Below the pieces are notes generated by a model. The model worked only from the letters and a program-made list of their open reading frames with translations. It was not told the origin of the DNA and did no database searches. A DNA stretch of 64,000 nucleotides, from positions 62,001-126,000 of the forward strand of contig JAJJXM010000001.1 in the NCBI GenBank assembly GCA_024516155.1. Direction: 5' to 3'. Position numbers and translations under genes: made by a program. This document shows, one piece after another, positions 1 through 13,200 of the stretch (within the stretch, counting starts at the first letter, position 1; each line of letters starts with the position of its first letter). The stretch comes from Pyronema omphalodes. Its lineage: Eukaryota; Ascomycota; Pezizomycetes; Pezizales; Pyronemataceae.

Positions 1-1970
1 TGGAAAGGTAATAAACATAGGATAGCTGAAAAGATTACTAGCGATACTGTCACTTACATTGATGATTGGTATAGAATTATGGGATAATGGATGTTATTTA
101 TAGCTTCGCTTGTTTTATTGGCCTGGAGAGTATATATCTAAGATGCTGAGATCAGTGATAATTGTAGTGTGCACCGTAGAACTCCTTTTTAGCGTTGTTG
201 TTGAATGTCAAGTAGTAGGAAGGGCTTTTGGTATTTATTTCTGATGACAGATTTCAGATGCTCGGTTTGAGAAAATGTTTTTATTATCCAATTTTAGGAA
301 TTAGGAATTTTTGATTTATGAACATCAAATTCCGAATATTATCATTGTATGATGGATTTCGATTGCATAATCACCGATTTATAAACACGCTTCTTTTTTT
401 TGTTTTGCTCTGATAACGTTACCCTGGCAATATGAGTCTAGAATTCAAGCAAGGCAGATTTGGGGTCGGTGTTGAGTCGTCGCGGATTTAGATCTGAACT
501 TTGAAAAATATATATCGTGTAGTAAAACCAGAAATACTCCGTAACCTAATTTAATAGCAGTAGTAGAAAAATATATCGAAACAAAGAGTCAATCATGAAT
601 CATCGATAAACTTTCCTCAACCTTGCTGTAACCCGAAATCCAAATCCCAGCTTGATAGGTTCCGGTGTACAACGAGAAAACTGGGCAAACTAATTTAGAG
701 TGGGTGAGAAAGACTTATTATAACAAAGTAAATTACATATGAGCAATTCTGAATCCCAAGATCATAAGCCACAACCTTTATGCAATTGATGTAATGTATG
801 CGAAAGTCAACTTTCTGTACCAACGACACCAAACCGGGATCCTGTAGCTGATCAGAAGACCCCTGGTGATTGGGGACAGCAACTTTCACTCAGCATCTGA
901 CAACGCTTACTGAGCACGCGCGATTTCTGTGGAGATATGTATGTAATATGTGCACGAAATTCTCCGCACTTATTTATTCATCATTACATGAAACTATTTC
1001 TGTTTTGGTTAAGCCCCGTTTTCTTATTTTTGACGTTTCTACGCATGTACCGTAGGTTTCGACTCATCTCTATGACGTACAGGTTGTGGAAACACGACAT
1101 GCGAACCACGGCAAGTGTGGAAGGATTGTGTAGGATATTGACACCGCGACATGGATACTGTAACACGGTGACACTTCGTGGGTGGGTGTAGTTGTGATGA
1201 TTCTTTAAATTGGGGTAAAAGCTAAGCGAGCGGTTCGGAGTAGTTACTTTATTGGTTGTGTATAATGGCTGCTATTTTTGATAATTCTGAATGTGATTAT
1301 ATGTATAGATTATGTCAGAGTTGACTCGTGAATGGCTATGACTATTTTGTGAATGAATGACAAATTCATACTGCTGTCGGTCAAGAATATTATCTTCAGG
1401 ATTGGAGGGGAGCAAATGTTTGATGCGTCCACACCGCCGTTGTCATTGAGGCGCGGTGATGCGGGGATGCAGCTTCGCATGCTCTGAGGCTCATTTCCCG
1501 GGAGCTAACACGGGTAGTTTCGTAACGGCGGACAAAGCTCCGTCTCCGTGACCGGGTACGCCGGTATGGGTCCAGTGACGCATCCTCAGGACAGGAATAG
1601 TATTGTGTCGCCGTTGGAACTTTTTCAAGTTATCGTGATGCAGCGAGAAAAGTCACTTGAAACTCTACGAATATTTTCCGGATCTTTAAAATTTAATGGC
1701 ATCAGAATCGTCATTGTTTTAATTTTTCGTAAAGTTCCAACTATGACAAATTGTAGAGACACTAGGGGTTAGATATCTTCTCTTATCTTATCTTATCTGA
1801 TTTATATATTTAAGACATTTTACATATTTTACACTACAGACATAAATTCAAGTACATCACGCTTGTCAGGATGCCCATTCCGAGTAATCCGATGACTGAT
1901 ACGCCTTGCATAAACCCTCTGAATTAGGAAATCATCTAGAAGTTTCTTAGCACGCAAGCTTAAACTACAT
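1..1970. other. No gene recognised
   Basis: I see only short, unconvincing reading frames on both strands and no domain, tRNA or repeat boundary that I can support. There is a short pyrimidine run of tcttat units near 1778-1797. This stretch is not shared with the tandem units further right. Confidence 0.5.
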
Positions 1971-1975
1971 TATTA

Positions 1976-2723
1976 GGGGGATTTAGCAACGCAAAAATCA
2001 TGGGAATAGCATTGAAAAGTCACGCATTAGCGCGATTTCGTGCAGAAGCGTGCAGCGATGCGCGGCGGGTCCCACCATATGTGAGGATCATCCACCATAC
2101 ACATGACTATCGTTATACAAAACGCTACCATAGATAATGCAAAATTTTTAATGCGTCACTACGCCTTTTGGGTTTAACTCGAACATGTTGCTTAGGAAAT
2201 GGTGTGGTAGCGACGCGACACTCGAGGACACCACCGATTAAACACAACACCATCATTTAAACATAGCGGACATGTTAGATGTTGAACTGGAAGAGGATGT
2301 TTTTTATTCTTTTCGCCTCTACGGTTACTTTCGCAGTGGATTTTGCGGGTGTTCGGGTTGGGAACGTCATTGATCTCCACCGTGAGCGGCAACGCCGAGA
2401 AGAAGCCGAGCGTCGCGTGGTACGGTACCGTCCACCACTTTCGGTTCCCATCCAAGAGCCCTTTTCTCTCGACAAATATACAGAGGAGCACTGAACTCGA
2501 TAAGTACGATAAAGTAAACCGGAATCCGATCAGACATCGGGCCGGTATGGTGGTGAATTTTTTTTTCATGCAAGACGCTCGCGCCTCGGCGAATGTTTAC
2601 CAGAACTTTTTTCATGTCCGTTACTTATATGCGTCTACTCACCCGCATGCTGTACAAAAGGTCACCCTAACGCACACTTAAGCAGACGCACGAGATATCC
2701 GAAGAATTTTTGCTAAATCCCCC
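1976..2723. mobile_element. Inverted-repeat DNA element (MITE-like)
   Basis: The two ends carry the inverted repeat GGGGGATTTAGCAA / TTGCTAAATCCCCC (14 bp perfect), directly flanked by the 5-bp repeat TATTA at 1971-1975 and 2724-2728. This is the structure of a DNA transposon insertion with target-site duplication. The 748-bp interior has overlapping short ORFs (for example 2192-2569, minus) but no recognisable transposase motif, so it is probably non-autonomous. The superfamily cannot be assigned by eye. If the terminal TA is counted as element sequence the inverted repeat becomes 16 bp and the duplication shorter. Confidence 0.6.
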
Positions 2724-2728
2724 TATTA

Positions 2729-4534
2729 AGGCATGATGCGAGATTCCAGATGCGAGATGTGGGACGCATACGTACCTTACTTTTGACGATTCGTACTCCT
2801 AAGAACAGCTAACGAGTACTTACGTAAAGACTCTGGTGACAGCGAATTTTTACGCACGCTATGCGCATACATGCGGGAAAGATACATTTTCAAATTCAAT
2901 GCGAAGGCTACGACAACGACGATGACGAAGTTTGTTCAGGCTTTATTTTCTAGTATCTTCGTTGCGTTGTAAATAGCTGAGTTGTAAGGGATTTGTCTTT
3001 CAAAGCGGATTTGTAAAGTCAGGTTAACTAATGGACCAGTCATAGGTCAGAACCTCCGGAAGCTACATAATTTCAGTCCCGGAAAATATTCTTCGGACTT
3101 AGGATTTGGCTTATTCAATCCCCACTTCTCGATAATAGTTATGGCACCCGCCCCATGACATGCCTGTTCCTCGTTACTATTTCAGGGGTGTCAGCGGGGG
3201 TCGCATAAACCTTGTGGCGCGTCATTATGAGTATACCAACCTCTATTGTGATACTGGATGAACGGCATTGTCGGAATCCAAGGGGAAATTAACTAGGAAT
3301 CAGAGTAGAGCCAACTTTCGGATGGGTTCCGAAGAATAGAGTGTATTTGACAGTCCCTTGGCTGCCTTGCTCCCTGGGATTTCCTTGGTACGGCAGTAAC
3401 AGTTGCTGGTTGCTGTTGCTCTGTGTTCAGTTCTCAATGCGCCTTGCATTCAACACGCGCTTAGTACCTACGCGGGACATAGATATCGCAAAGCATGTGG
3501 CTATGCCCTTCCTACCAAATTTCCACAAGATATGCAAAGGCAAATCACAACCTGCAAAACTTGAAACGAAAACGCGTTCCGAAAGTCACCCGCCATGACT
3601 GAGTTCGAGAATGAAAGTATACGAATATCGGTATCCGAAGTATGTATTTGGGTTGTGTTGCAACTAAGGATTATGAAGCGCAGTGTCTGTTGTCGTCCAG
3701 AGTTGAAGAGTCATACCGCTAGGTCCGGTTAAGCCTCGTGACCAACACTAGTGGCAAACCCTTGATACTACCATATTATTCTGTAACAAAGTAATATTTT
3801 CTTTATCCTGTTTATACCATTCATACGTATTCACAGTGCCCAACAATACTTGTTATTCTCCTTTGGGGTAAATGGGACAGGATGGTGACAGGGCTCCTCA
3901 GATTGCCGGATTTATGAGTACTAGTCCGCAGACCAGCCGCAGTCGCGTTCTGTTACACCTATCACCCGAATATTTCTGCTCCATGGGATACCATCCAGCT
4001 TGAACTGAGAAGGGTGAAGCCTAATTCAGGGCAATGCACATTGCCATGCTGAGGTTAGCGTTGCTTGTCCACTCAATGACAGCAATCCCAAGTCCTGGAT
4101 CTAACTCGGTGTTCCGTATACCGCCCGCGTCCATTATTGTTGCTGCGGATCAAAGATTGAGAAGGGCGAGACAAGGCGGCCCACACACCCGTTTATTTTG
4201 TAGAGTTGGAATTTTTAAATAAAAAGCCCCTCAAGGTTGAAGTTTTGACATTTCAGTATCCAGCATTGTCAACTTCGCAAATAACAGACAATCCAGGGCC
4301 CCAATCTCTGTATAAACATCCTCGATCAACATCTTCCTCATTCATACATAGTCTGTATATTATTTAAGTGTACAGCCAAGTCACCTACGTCTTAAATTCC
4401 GGTTTATCCTCCAAATACCGATTTCTTATACACATCTCGTCTTTGCAGTTGTGTAAGACTCTTGGTCACCTAAATCCATCCAACTTTAAGACATATCAAA
4501 CTCCCTCTACAGAGCCCACCGCTATCACAAGCGA
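2729..4534. other. No gene recognised
   Basis: Only short ORFs without recognisable motifs (for example 3341-3598, plus) are present. The last 250 bases have pyrimidine-rich, ATG-poor sequence that could be the promoter and leader of the small frame at 4535. Confidence 0.4.
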
Positions 4535-4747
4535 ATGCCGCAATCAGGAAAACAACAAGACCCCGAAGTCATCCGTCAATGGATGTCACAAAACCTGATG
4601 AGTGTCTCCGGCACTGCCAACGGAGGTTCACAACCATATCCTCAGATTGACCCACGTCTTCTCACAGGATCTGGATATCACGCACCGCAGCCTGGATATG
4701 GACAGCAAGGACAGCAGTACCAAGGAAACCAAGGAAATCGAAGATAG
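4535..4747 (+). CDS. Small Gln/Gly-rich hypothetical protein
   Basis: A 70-codon frame starts with ATG in a good purine context (gcgaATGCC). The protein is hydrophilic at its N-terminus and ends in a low-complexity tail of Gln, Gly, Tyr and Asn (PGYGQQGQQYQGNQGNRR). The composition looks protein-like rather than random, and differs from the AT-rich surroundings. A typical fungal intron (GTAAGT donor at 4784, TTGCAG acceptor ending at 4849, 66 nt) follows 36 nt after the stop, which would lie in a 3' UTR. An overlapping frame at 4602-4787 could instead be spliced through that intron into 4850-5135, but the resulting protein looks random. I do not recognise the family and propose no function. 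Confidence 0.4.
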   Translation: MPQSGKQQDPEVIRQWMSQNLMSVSGTANGGSQPYPQIDPRLLTGSGYHAPQPGYGQQGQQYQGNQGNRR

Positions 4748-4849
4748 TGCGCAACGTATGACTTGGATTTTAGATATTTTTTGGTAAGTTTCAAATGTCA
4801 AGCCCGATCTTGAGATCTGATCTAGCTATCATATCAAGATCACTTGCAG

Positions 4850-7022
4850 GACGATGGTTTTAAGTGCTGACCGGATGGATTTTAGTCCTTTTAGACTTGG
4901 CACTTGGTGGTGCAATCATGCCGTGTGGCAGATGCGATACAGAAACTTTGCTCTCTCCTCTATTTTGTCGAATTTCCATCGGGTTTTACAGAGTTCTCCG
5001 GTTATATCTCACCTCATGTTCGAATTGTTTTTGTTTGTTGATTGTTTTTTGGACTATTATAGCATGTTTTGGCGTCTATTCTTTTACTTTACCATAGACT
5101 TGAGGTTTACCATTAGGTTGATTTGTGGGGATTAGACCACTATCCACAACTGTTTTATTTTGCTTTCTAGATTTTTAGATTTTCTTGTGTTATGTATTTC
5201 ATTTCATTCTTCTTTATGATGTCTTTTTTCTGTTATAGATCTTCTTCATGGATTTTGGCGTGCTGTACAATGAGAATGATAATTGATAACATACTTTCCA
5301 CAACCTCATGATGAACTTCTATCGGCTCGGTCGGAATATTCCACTATAACTGACTGTACCTGCATCGTAATCCCGGCCCGATCGGTGTGACTTTCATCCG
5401 ACCGAGTTACTCTGTACGGTTCATTCGCAGGCGGTGCTTGCTTCGTTAATGTTTTATAAGCAAGAAACATCACCACTGTGTTCTGTCCAATCTTCCATAG
5501 ATATTCAAACTTTTGTTGTTTAAAATAAATTTATGACTGTGATGCTATCGTGAGGAGTCATAAGCGATCACGCACCTAATAAGGAGACGTGTGACCTCTC
5601 ATGAGGGCGTAGGGTTGATTTGCCACCGGCTGGCAAATTTGACAGTATCTCGATTCCTTGAGATAGAAGCATAGGAGACAGATATTACAAACAAACTTCA
5701 ACGGTTCAGAATGAGAAACTGGCCAGTAGGACCAAACTTGTATGGGAATGAGGCGAAGCATCCTTTCATAGTCGTCTCATATCATTTTACTTCAGCTGTG
5801 ATGACTCAGATACCGTTTTGCCGGGATCTCGTAAATCATCAGAAACCAAAAACGTGAATAACACCTCGCTTCTTGAGTCTCGATGACCTACCACGTATGC
5901 AATTCAAAATGTAGCATAGAGGATCAGCGCTAAATTCTCGGCTTCGTCTGTATCCGAGCGTCGGGTTCGACAGATGTAAGGACAACGTGGTAAGGTTAAT
6001 GAGACAGCGGTAGCCTTACGTTTTTCATATTAGTGGATAGTAAGTAACGTGGCTTAAATTTTTATAAATACTTTGTACGCGTTCCTGAGTCGTGATACTT
6101 GTGACAGGCTGAAAATATGACGTGGTGTGAACCCACGTGTCCTCCAGGATCAGAACAAGAACCGGTGATGATCCATTGTTAATCCGTTGAATCATAAGGC
6201 TGCGTTCAGTTGCACTGATGCAACGCGCAATCAGTCAACGGTTAAGCTGTCTGTAATATATTTAAGCATGCTTGCATGCAGGAAGGGGCCTGTAAGTGTC
6301 AAAGCATAGCTCGCCAGGAACCATGGCGCATCAAGTGCCATGCTAGCGTAGATTAAGTAACATATAATGTACGTTAGTTGCCATTTCTTCCCCGCGTTTT
6401 GCGTTTTCGTGTTGTAAATATGAACTCGGATATATATTTTATCCAATGATGCGCGGTCATTGGATATATTGGATTTGTCAGTTAGCTGCGGAACGACATA
6501 GAAATACATACTGAAAGTGACTCCACGACTAGAAAAAGTCAGGCTATGGGAATTGAAATTAATGCGCAAGATGGATGTTCAAGTTTAGTGTTGTGGAGAG
6601 ACCTTGATCTGGAAAAGGACATGAATATTGGGCGAAAGAAGTAGTTTTGGAAGCGATTGAGAAAACACCCGGTGCTTTATAGCTGCTGTAAGTGCATTTT
6701 CATCTGAAATTTCGTCATTTTAACTGATTATATCAGTGACTACTTGAATATCCAACTGAAAATCAAGCTTTCCGAGTTAGTGCCAATAGCAAGTGAAATC
6801 AAAGGAATCCAAGATTTATTGTCTTCTCGTAATAGGCTTTGACGCAGGGTGTGACCACCTGCACGCCAAGACAATGTGTTAGTACTGTACGACCATCAAC
6901 CGAGCGTATCACCCAAAAATGTCCCCATTAAACCATGGGCTGGATCCTGGATATAGCACAAGGCCGATGGTTTCAGCATTGGCAAAATCAGAGAGCTCAG
7001 CCACTCGGTCCACGACGGATCA
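4850..7022. other. No gene recognised
   Basis: AT-rich sequence with short ORFs on both strands, none with motifs I recognise. Homology to the tandem units begins at about 7023, so this is the left flank of the array. Confidence 0.45.
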
Positions 7023-9267
7023 GCTGTGTTAAGCCCTGACATCTCACTTCATGACACGTGGAAATCCATCGTGCGCGAGGGAATCGTATACATTCCGTAA
7101 TATAGTTTCTTCAGCGCGAACGATTGGGAAACTTGAGGCCGCGGTTTAGCGAATTGTCAGTTAGCCTCAGAAATTTACCCTTGAAGAAGAAACTCGAATA
7201 CGAGTATACGAAAGGATTACCTGGTTGACGCGGCGTCGACTCCGTTCAACGTGCCGCGGCTAAATACCAATATTGCTCCTGTTTATTCCTATCATTAATG
7301 TGGAGGAACGCCTTAGAATGAGGCTGCTTAAACAGGATAAGTTAACATTGGTTGGAAATGCAAAGATAGGCTTCCAAATACTATTGGCTCCAAGATGTGC
7401 TATCGAGCTGCACATGTTGTTCATCAAGAAACATAGATAGTGTCCAATTCCCGTATTTTTCTAGATTTCCGAAGATAAGCAACTTTCTCTCATCGCGTGT
7501 ATCCCATTTTCTCGGCACAAGGAGCACCGTTTTTCCATTATTCTTGAGAATATTGGGTATGGAGGATAAAAACAGAAACTACCCGTGCTTTCTGGGGTTC
7601 ATTTTCCCACTCATAATTCGGTCCAATCTGATTTCAGCTCGTATAGCGAGGGCCGGATATATCATATTCCACATCTGCGGGATTCGAGCCTAGGCCACTC
7701 AATTACCAGGGCAGAATTTTGACACGGGTAGACTTCTATCTCATCCAATTTAAACCTCCGGTACCTGATTTTCTGCGGTTTTCTGGAGCTCTTGCAGCTC
7801 CAACTGCGCAGTAGTCCTTGTGTTGGAGCTTACGTTGGCCAGGAGAGGTGACCATAGCACTAAAACCAGGATATAGCAGCGAATTTGCAATTTCTACTCA
7901 CAGTTTATAGGGTTTTTCTTCTATCTCATACTTGGCGGGAAACAGGATTGGCATAGGCCATGAAACGTGATACATAAGGGATCGACGTCCTGAAACTCAA
8001 TGAAGCCCGACGGCCAAAACTGGAATCATACGCTATTCAAAATCAAGGAATCCATATAGTCTTACCTACTCCAATGCCCTCTGTCAACTATCCACAGTAA
8101 AATCAACTGCAGAGAAATTGATACTCTCGCTTTCTATTTTTACTCATCCTCACAATCTTCATCAGCTTGACGAAAAGCATCATCGCCACTGGTCACTAGC
8201 GCTCACACCCGGCCCTAAAACCCACATTCAGTGCAATCTCCTCCAAAACGTAACCACTGTATCATAGCCTACAAAGGCCCACCTTGGAAATATACGAGCT
8301 CCCAGCTTACTCATGCTTCTCTGTTCCTGGCACATAAACCCACAGTTAGGCTTTGCCATCGTATCAAATCATCCAGGTTGTCGGTATTGTTGAAACAACC
8401 TGGTTTTAAAGGACATTTTGCTCGCGGTTGAGAAACACAATTGACAAATGTAAGATGTATCCCTGTTCTGATAGACATAGTAAATAGCTGATAAATACCG
8501 ACGACATTTCTTCGGTCTGAATGTCGACAATTTTAATGACACCTCGCCACTTTTGCCACTTATTTAGATACATTACAGTATCTATATTTTAACTTCTGAC
8601 GGCATCCACTTACAAGGGTAGTGTTTTCAGACATGGAGAATGGTTAACGATGGAGAAGTTGCTGAAAAAAAAACATTTGTGAACAAAATGGTGGTCCGGC
8701 TTCAATCTCACCATGATGTAAATGTTCGTACACCTCACCATACAGCAAATGCAAGCAGTGTGTTTCTTTATTGGGTGTGTCTGCAAACAGTTTATAACAC
8801 ATGTGTCCATGTCATTCTTGAGCCAGAAGATAGGAACGTCTACAGATACATGTTTTATCACTCGCAGATACTGAATTTGGAATTCAAAAAATAAATTCAT
8901 AACCAAAAAAACAAAATTCTTCTAACAAAATACCTGAGCACGGGGTGGTCATTCTAAACATCGTTTGTCTCAGTTTTTTCATCATACAATCACTCCTTGC
9001 ACCCTTCACCGTATTCCCATGCCTCCCCGTGCCCCTCATTTTGACCAGTCCGCTTCCTAGGTCCCTCCATTTCCTCTCCTTTACGACTTTAGTAGCTTTT
9101 CATCTTCCTTGTCTCAATTGCTCCACCACACCATTAACCTATCGTTCCCATCCATCCTCCTTACAATCAACCGAAAATTCTTTTATATCTGCCGCGCATC
9201 CCATCTTCTTAACCCATCGAATTTTCAACTTTTTTGGCCTATATCTCAGGGTTTCTACTTCAAGACT
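7023..9267. other. 3' flank of NLR copy A, conserved in three units
   Basis: This region is colinear with 19305-22545 (unit B, after removal of the hAT derivative) and with 35060-37589 (unit C). It carries many small substitutions and indels between copies. No intact gene is evident. Minus-strand frames such as 8610-8906 have relatives at 22046-22348 and 36727-37224, but their ends and frames are not conserved. They may be 3' UTR or decayed coding sequence. Confidence 0.5.
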
Positions 9268-10269
9268 TCAACAATTTATCTGTCCGTCCTTTCCTGGTGC
9301 TGCAACGTTGGCACCCCTATTAATAAGCAACCGTACCAAGTTTTCCCGACCCCTACTCGATGCCAGGCCCAGCGGTGTCTGTCCGTCCTTTCTTACTGCT
9401 GAAACATCGGCGCCGCCATCAATAAGTAAGCGAACCACCTCTTCGTAGCCCTCCGCTGATGCCAGGTGCAGCGGTGTGTCGCCGTCCTCATCGATAGCCG
9501 AAATATCCGCACCCCTCTCAATGAGCAGCTGTGCCACCACCTCTTTCCCCCAACACGATGCTCGATGCAGCGGTGTCTGCCCGTTATTTCCTGCTGCTGC
9601 AACGTTGGCGCCTCTATCAATCAGCAACCGAACCACCTGGTCGTAGCCCTCCTCTGATGCCAGGTGCAGCGGTGTCTGCCCATCGTCATCGATAGCCGAA
9701 ACATTGGCGCCCTTATGAATGAGCAGCTGTGCCACCCCCTCTCTCCCCCAATACAATGCTCGATGTAACGGTGTCTGCCCGTCCTCTCCTACTGCGGAAA
9801 CGTTGGCGCCTCTATCAATCAGCAACCGAACCACCTCTTCATACCCCTGCGCTGACGCCAGGTGCAGCGGTGTCTGCCCAGCGTTATCGATAGCCGAAAT
9901 ATCGGCGCCCTTATCAATGAGCAGCTGAGCCACCCCCTCTTTCCCCCAATACGATGCTCGATGTAGCGGTGTCTGCCCGTCCTTGTTTACTGCGGAAAAG
10001 TTGGCGCCTCTATCAATCAGCAACCGAACCACCTCTTCATACCCCTGCGCTGACGCCAGGTGCAGCGGTGTCTGCCCATCGTCATCAATAGCCGAAATAT
10101 TGGCGCCCTTATCAATGAGCAGCTGAGCCACCCCCTCTCTCCCCCAATACAATGCTCGATGTAACGGTGTCTGCCCGTCCTCTCCTACTGCGGAAACGTT
10201 GGCGCCTCTATCAATCAGCAACCGAACCACCTCTTCGTACCCCTCCGCTGATGCCAGGTGCAGCGGTGT
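9268..10269 (-). repeat. Ankyrin repeat array of copy A (10 x 99 bp)
   Basis: Ten 33-residue ankyrin repeats follow one degenerate leading repeat. They alternate between two types: TPLHLAS..GYEEVVRLLIDRGAN and TPLHRA.YWG.EGVAQLLI.KGA. The true unit is therefore a 198-bp (66-residue) dimer. Neighbouring dimers are almost identical in DNA, which points to recent unequal exchange or gene conversion. Confidence 0.9.
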
Positions 10270-13200
10270 CTCCCCATCATTATCGACGGCCGCAATGTCA
10301 GCGCCGTTATCGATCAGAAATGAAGCAATGTCAACGTGCCTAAGATCAGAAGATACGAGAAGTAAACTGCCCAAGTCTGCTTTCAAGTCACGGTCAGATT
10401 TGAATACCGATGGGAGCATGCGGCTCAGCCCAAAGGTGCAGACCAAGGCGAGAATGCTGTCGGCTCCTCGCTGGTAGTAACGAACCCTACGCCAAAATGT
10501 ATCTCGAGTCCAGTAAGATGTCACAACCCACTTTCGATGGTATTGAAGCCAGGTTTGGTAATTATTCTTTGATATGAATAAATTCCATAGGTCGAGGAGG
10601 AGTTGCTGGCCATTTACGTCCCCACAATGAGCGAAGTGCCACGGCCAAAACAGCGTAGAATATGACAGCAGGTGACGGTTCCTGTAATCTTCCTGTCGTA
10701 TTTCAACTGCTGTATAACCATCCCAGGAGCTCGGAGTACACAACAGAGAAAGACAACCCTCTGCTATTTCGGCATGTGAAGTTTCTCTGCTGAGTTCAGG
10801 TTTAGTCTCCAGATGCTCCTGCACCGAAAGATGTGCAAACCGGAAGACGTCGAGGCTTTCGTCCAAGACAAGTAGATTTTGGCAGAGTTTCAATAAACTG
10901 TGTGCATTTATGGCGTCTCTACGCGAGAACTCTCCTGCGCTGCCGACTTCGACTGTGATCGCATCAAGCAAGGTTGATGTTCGCAAGGGTTCGTATGAAC
11001 ACTGAATCCAGCGGAAGGCACTTAGTGCGAGTTGGGAATCATTGCTGTCTCGAATGCTGCGGTAAACATTGTCATAGGCGGCCGTCAAGGTGCCCGGAAG
11101 AGTTTGCAAACTGCGTCTTGCACCGCGCTCAGTGAACTCTTGGCAGAGGGAAGTGATTTGAAGTGCCGCCAATTGGAACCTGGCATTTATTGATCAGCAT
11201 TCGTGCCCCTGTCCAGTTGTATAGAAATCATATGGTGCACTTACATCCCCTTAGATTTCGCACAAAGTACCTGGCATATTACGGCTTTCAGATCAGCGGA
11301 CACCTCACCACCAAGCAGTTCGCCATCATTGATGACCCTCTGAACTTCGGTCTTGACAAACTGATTTATGTCGCTGACATTGTCATCGGGCTGCAACTCG
11401 ATTCTAGGAAACATCTTGAATTGCCTGACGATGTCAGGATCGTGTCGAGTCGTTGCAAAAATCTTGACCAGATTTCTGGATTTTTCGATGACGTAATTGA
11501 GTGCCTTCAAGAGGTCTATCCGCCTGTCTTCTGTAACTTCGTCCAGAGCATCGACGCAAATCATGGTCCGAGGATGTATATCCGTAAGTTGGACAAGGAG
11601 CTCCTGACTTTCTGAAAGGCTCAATGGGGATGCGATTTGCCCTTCTCTCTTCCGGTCCTGGTATATATCCACGATGGGTGTTACTAGCTTGCTCTTCTCA
11701 GCTTGGGACTGCGCCAGCTGTTGTATTATTGTTCTCAAGATACTTTCTGGCTCTCGTCGATTATCCTCAGCTTTGTTACAATAAAAGTATGCTAACTTCA
11801 TCCCTTTTGTATCCGAATGCAGGGAATCAATGAACTTTGATCTGTACCACTACTGCGTTAGATATCTACACCAAGGACACAAAACGGGCGGGAGGCTGCT
11901 TACGCAATGTATGTTTTACCGGCGCCAGCTAGATTATTTGGCTGGTCAGAATACATAAAGCCAGATCAATGAGGCATGTGGTGACTCACGGGTTCCTCGC
12001 AACAATAATAGCTTTGAAACACTCGAAGAAATCCACGCTTTGTAATCATCCCTCTCCAAAAGCCACATGCCAGTACCTTCCAGGCGCCTTGAGTTGATAC
12101 GGTCGTGGTGACTTTTGTAGGGGATGTTAGATATCCATGCCAAAATTGACGATCTTTCGCTGTCTGCTGAAGTCAGCGGACAAATACAGTGCACAGCACA
12201 TTGAGAGCGACTGGCATACCTTCCGCCCAGTCTTGTAAGTCGTGCAGTTGAGGTTGAATGTGCAACGTTGTGTTGTTGATATTTTCCAGCTGTGCACGGA
12301 CGTGCGCGAGCTCTGTTTGGGTAGCTGCCTTGCGTTAAAATTGCCCAAGATCCCTGATTGACTTCTGCGTGGACAAAATACATTGGTCATTGGCAACAGC
12401 TGCGTCAGATCCCACCGCTTTCTCCAATTTCTCAATATCGTCAAGGTACGTTGAAATGTCTTGCACAGTGAATATAGCCGCAAGGCGGTTTTCTAATGGA
12501 CCATTAACAGCGGTACATCCCGGGGATAGGAATATTCACGTTGTAATTTACCGACGGCTTTGGCGAGGAACTTCAAGATTGCGACGTAAAGCCGAATCAT
12601 GGATGCCTCCAGGTGTTTCGCAGCAGGGGAATCTTCGCGGAGATACAGTAGCTCGTAAAGCGTGCACCGATGAATCACGCCGGCAATGTGCTCAAGTCCA
12701 ACAAAGATAGCGTCCATCGTGTTCTGGTTGACCATGCACACCTGCCGAGCATGATTAGCAAGTGTAACCATCACATAAAGTATCTCTAATCAACCTCGAG
12801 GAGAAATCGAAAGCCAGCCCATGGCAGTCCCGCATGCATGGGATCACACTGGACGATGATATCCCCGATCGCCTTGAATCTTTCCATCCAGCCGAGTAAT
12901 TTCATCGCAATATCTCTCAATACGATTTCTTCTCCGTTGAATTTGATTTTCCAAGCCTTTCGATTTTTCTCGTCCAGAATTTTTTGCACGAAAGACTTTG
13001 CTTCAGTCACGATATCACGGTCGCTGGCGTGAGATTTCAAACTGTTGAGGGTTTCGCGGTCCTCATCGAGAGATTTGCTGCTGAGTGCCTCGTTCCACAG
13101 CGATTGAAATTTGCTGATGCCAGTCGCGGTCAAATCATGTTTCGGTGCTTCTGTGTTTCCGACATCGGAATCTTCCTCGTGCTGTGCCGTCTCTGCTGTA

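Noticed and set aside
9268..10269. Regular 99-bp repeats as a CRISPR-like or satellite array
   Set aside because: They encode in-frame ankyrin repeats inside a gene with conserved upstream domains.
9466..10477. Several plus-strand ORFs across the ankyrin region
   Set aside because: They are antisense shadows of the 99-bp ankyrin repeats and repeat in phase with them.
12493..12516. A 24-nt intron between exons 2 and 3 of the NLR
   Set aside because: Too short for a fungal intron and it leaves the wrong frame. The GTAAAT...TTAG intron at 12493-12551 gives the coiled-coil frame EKLEKAV in both copies.
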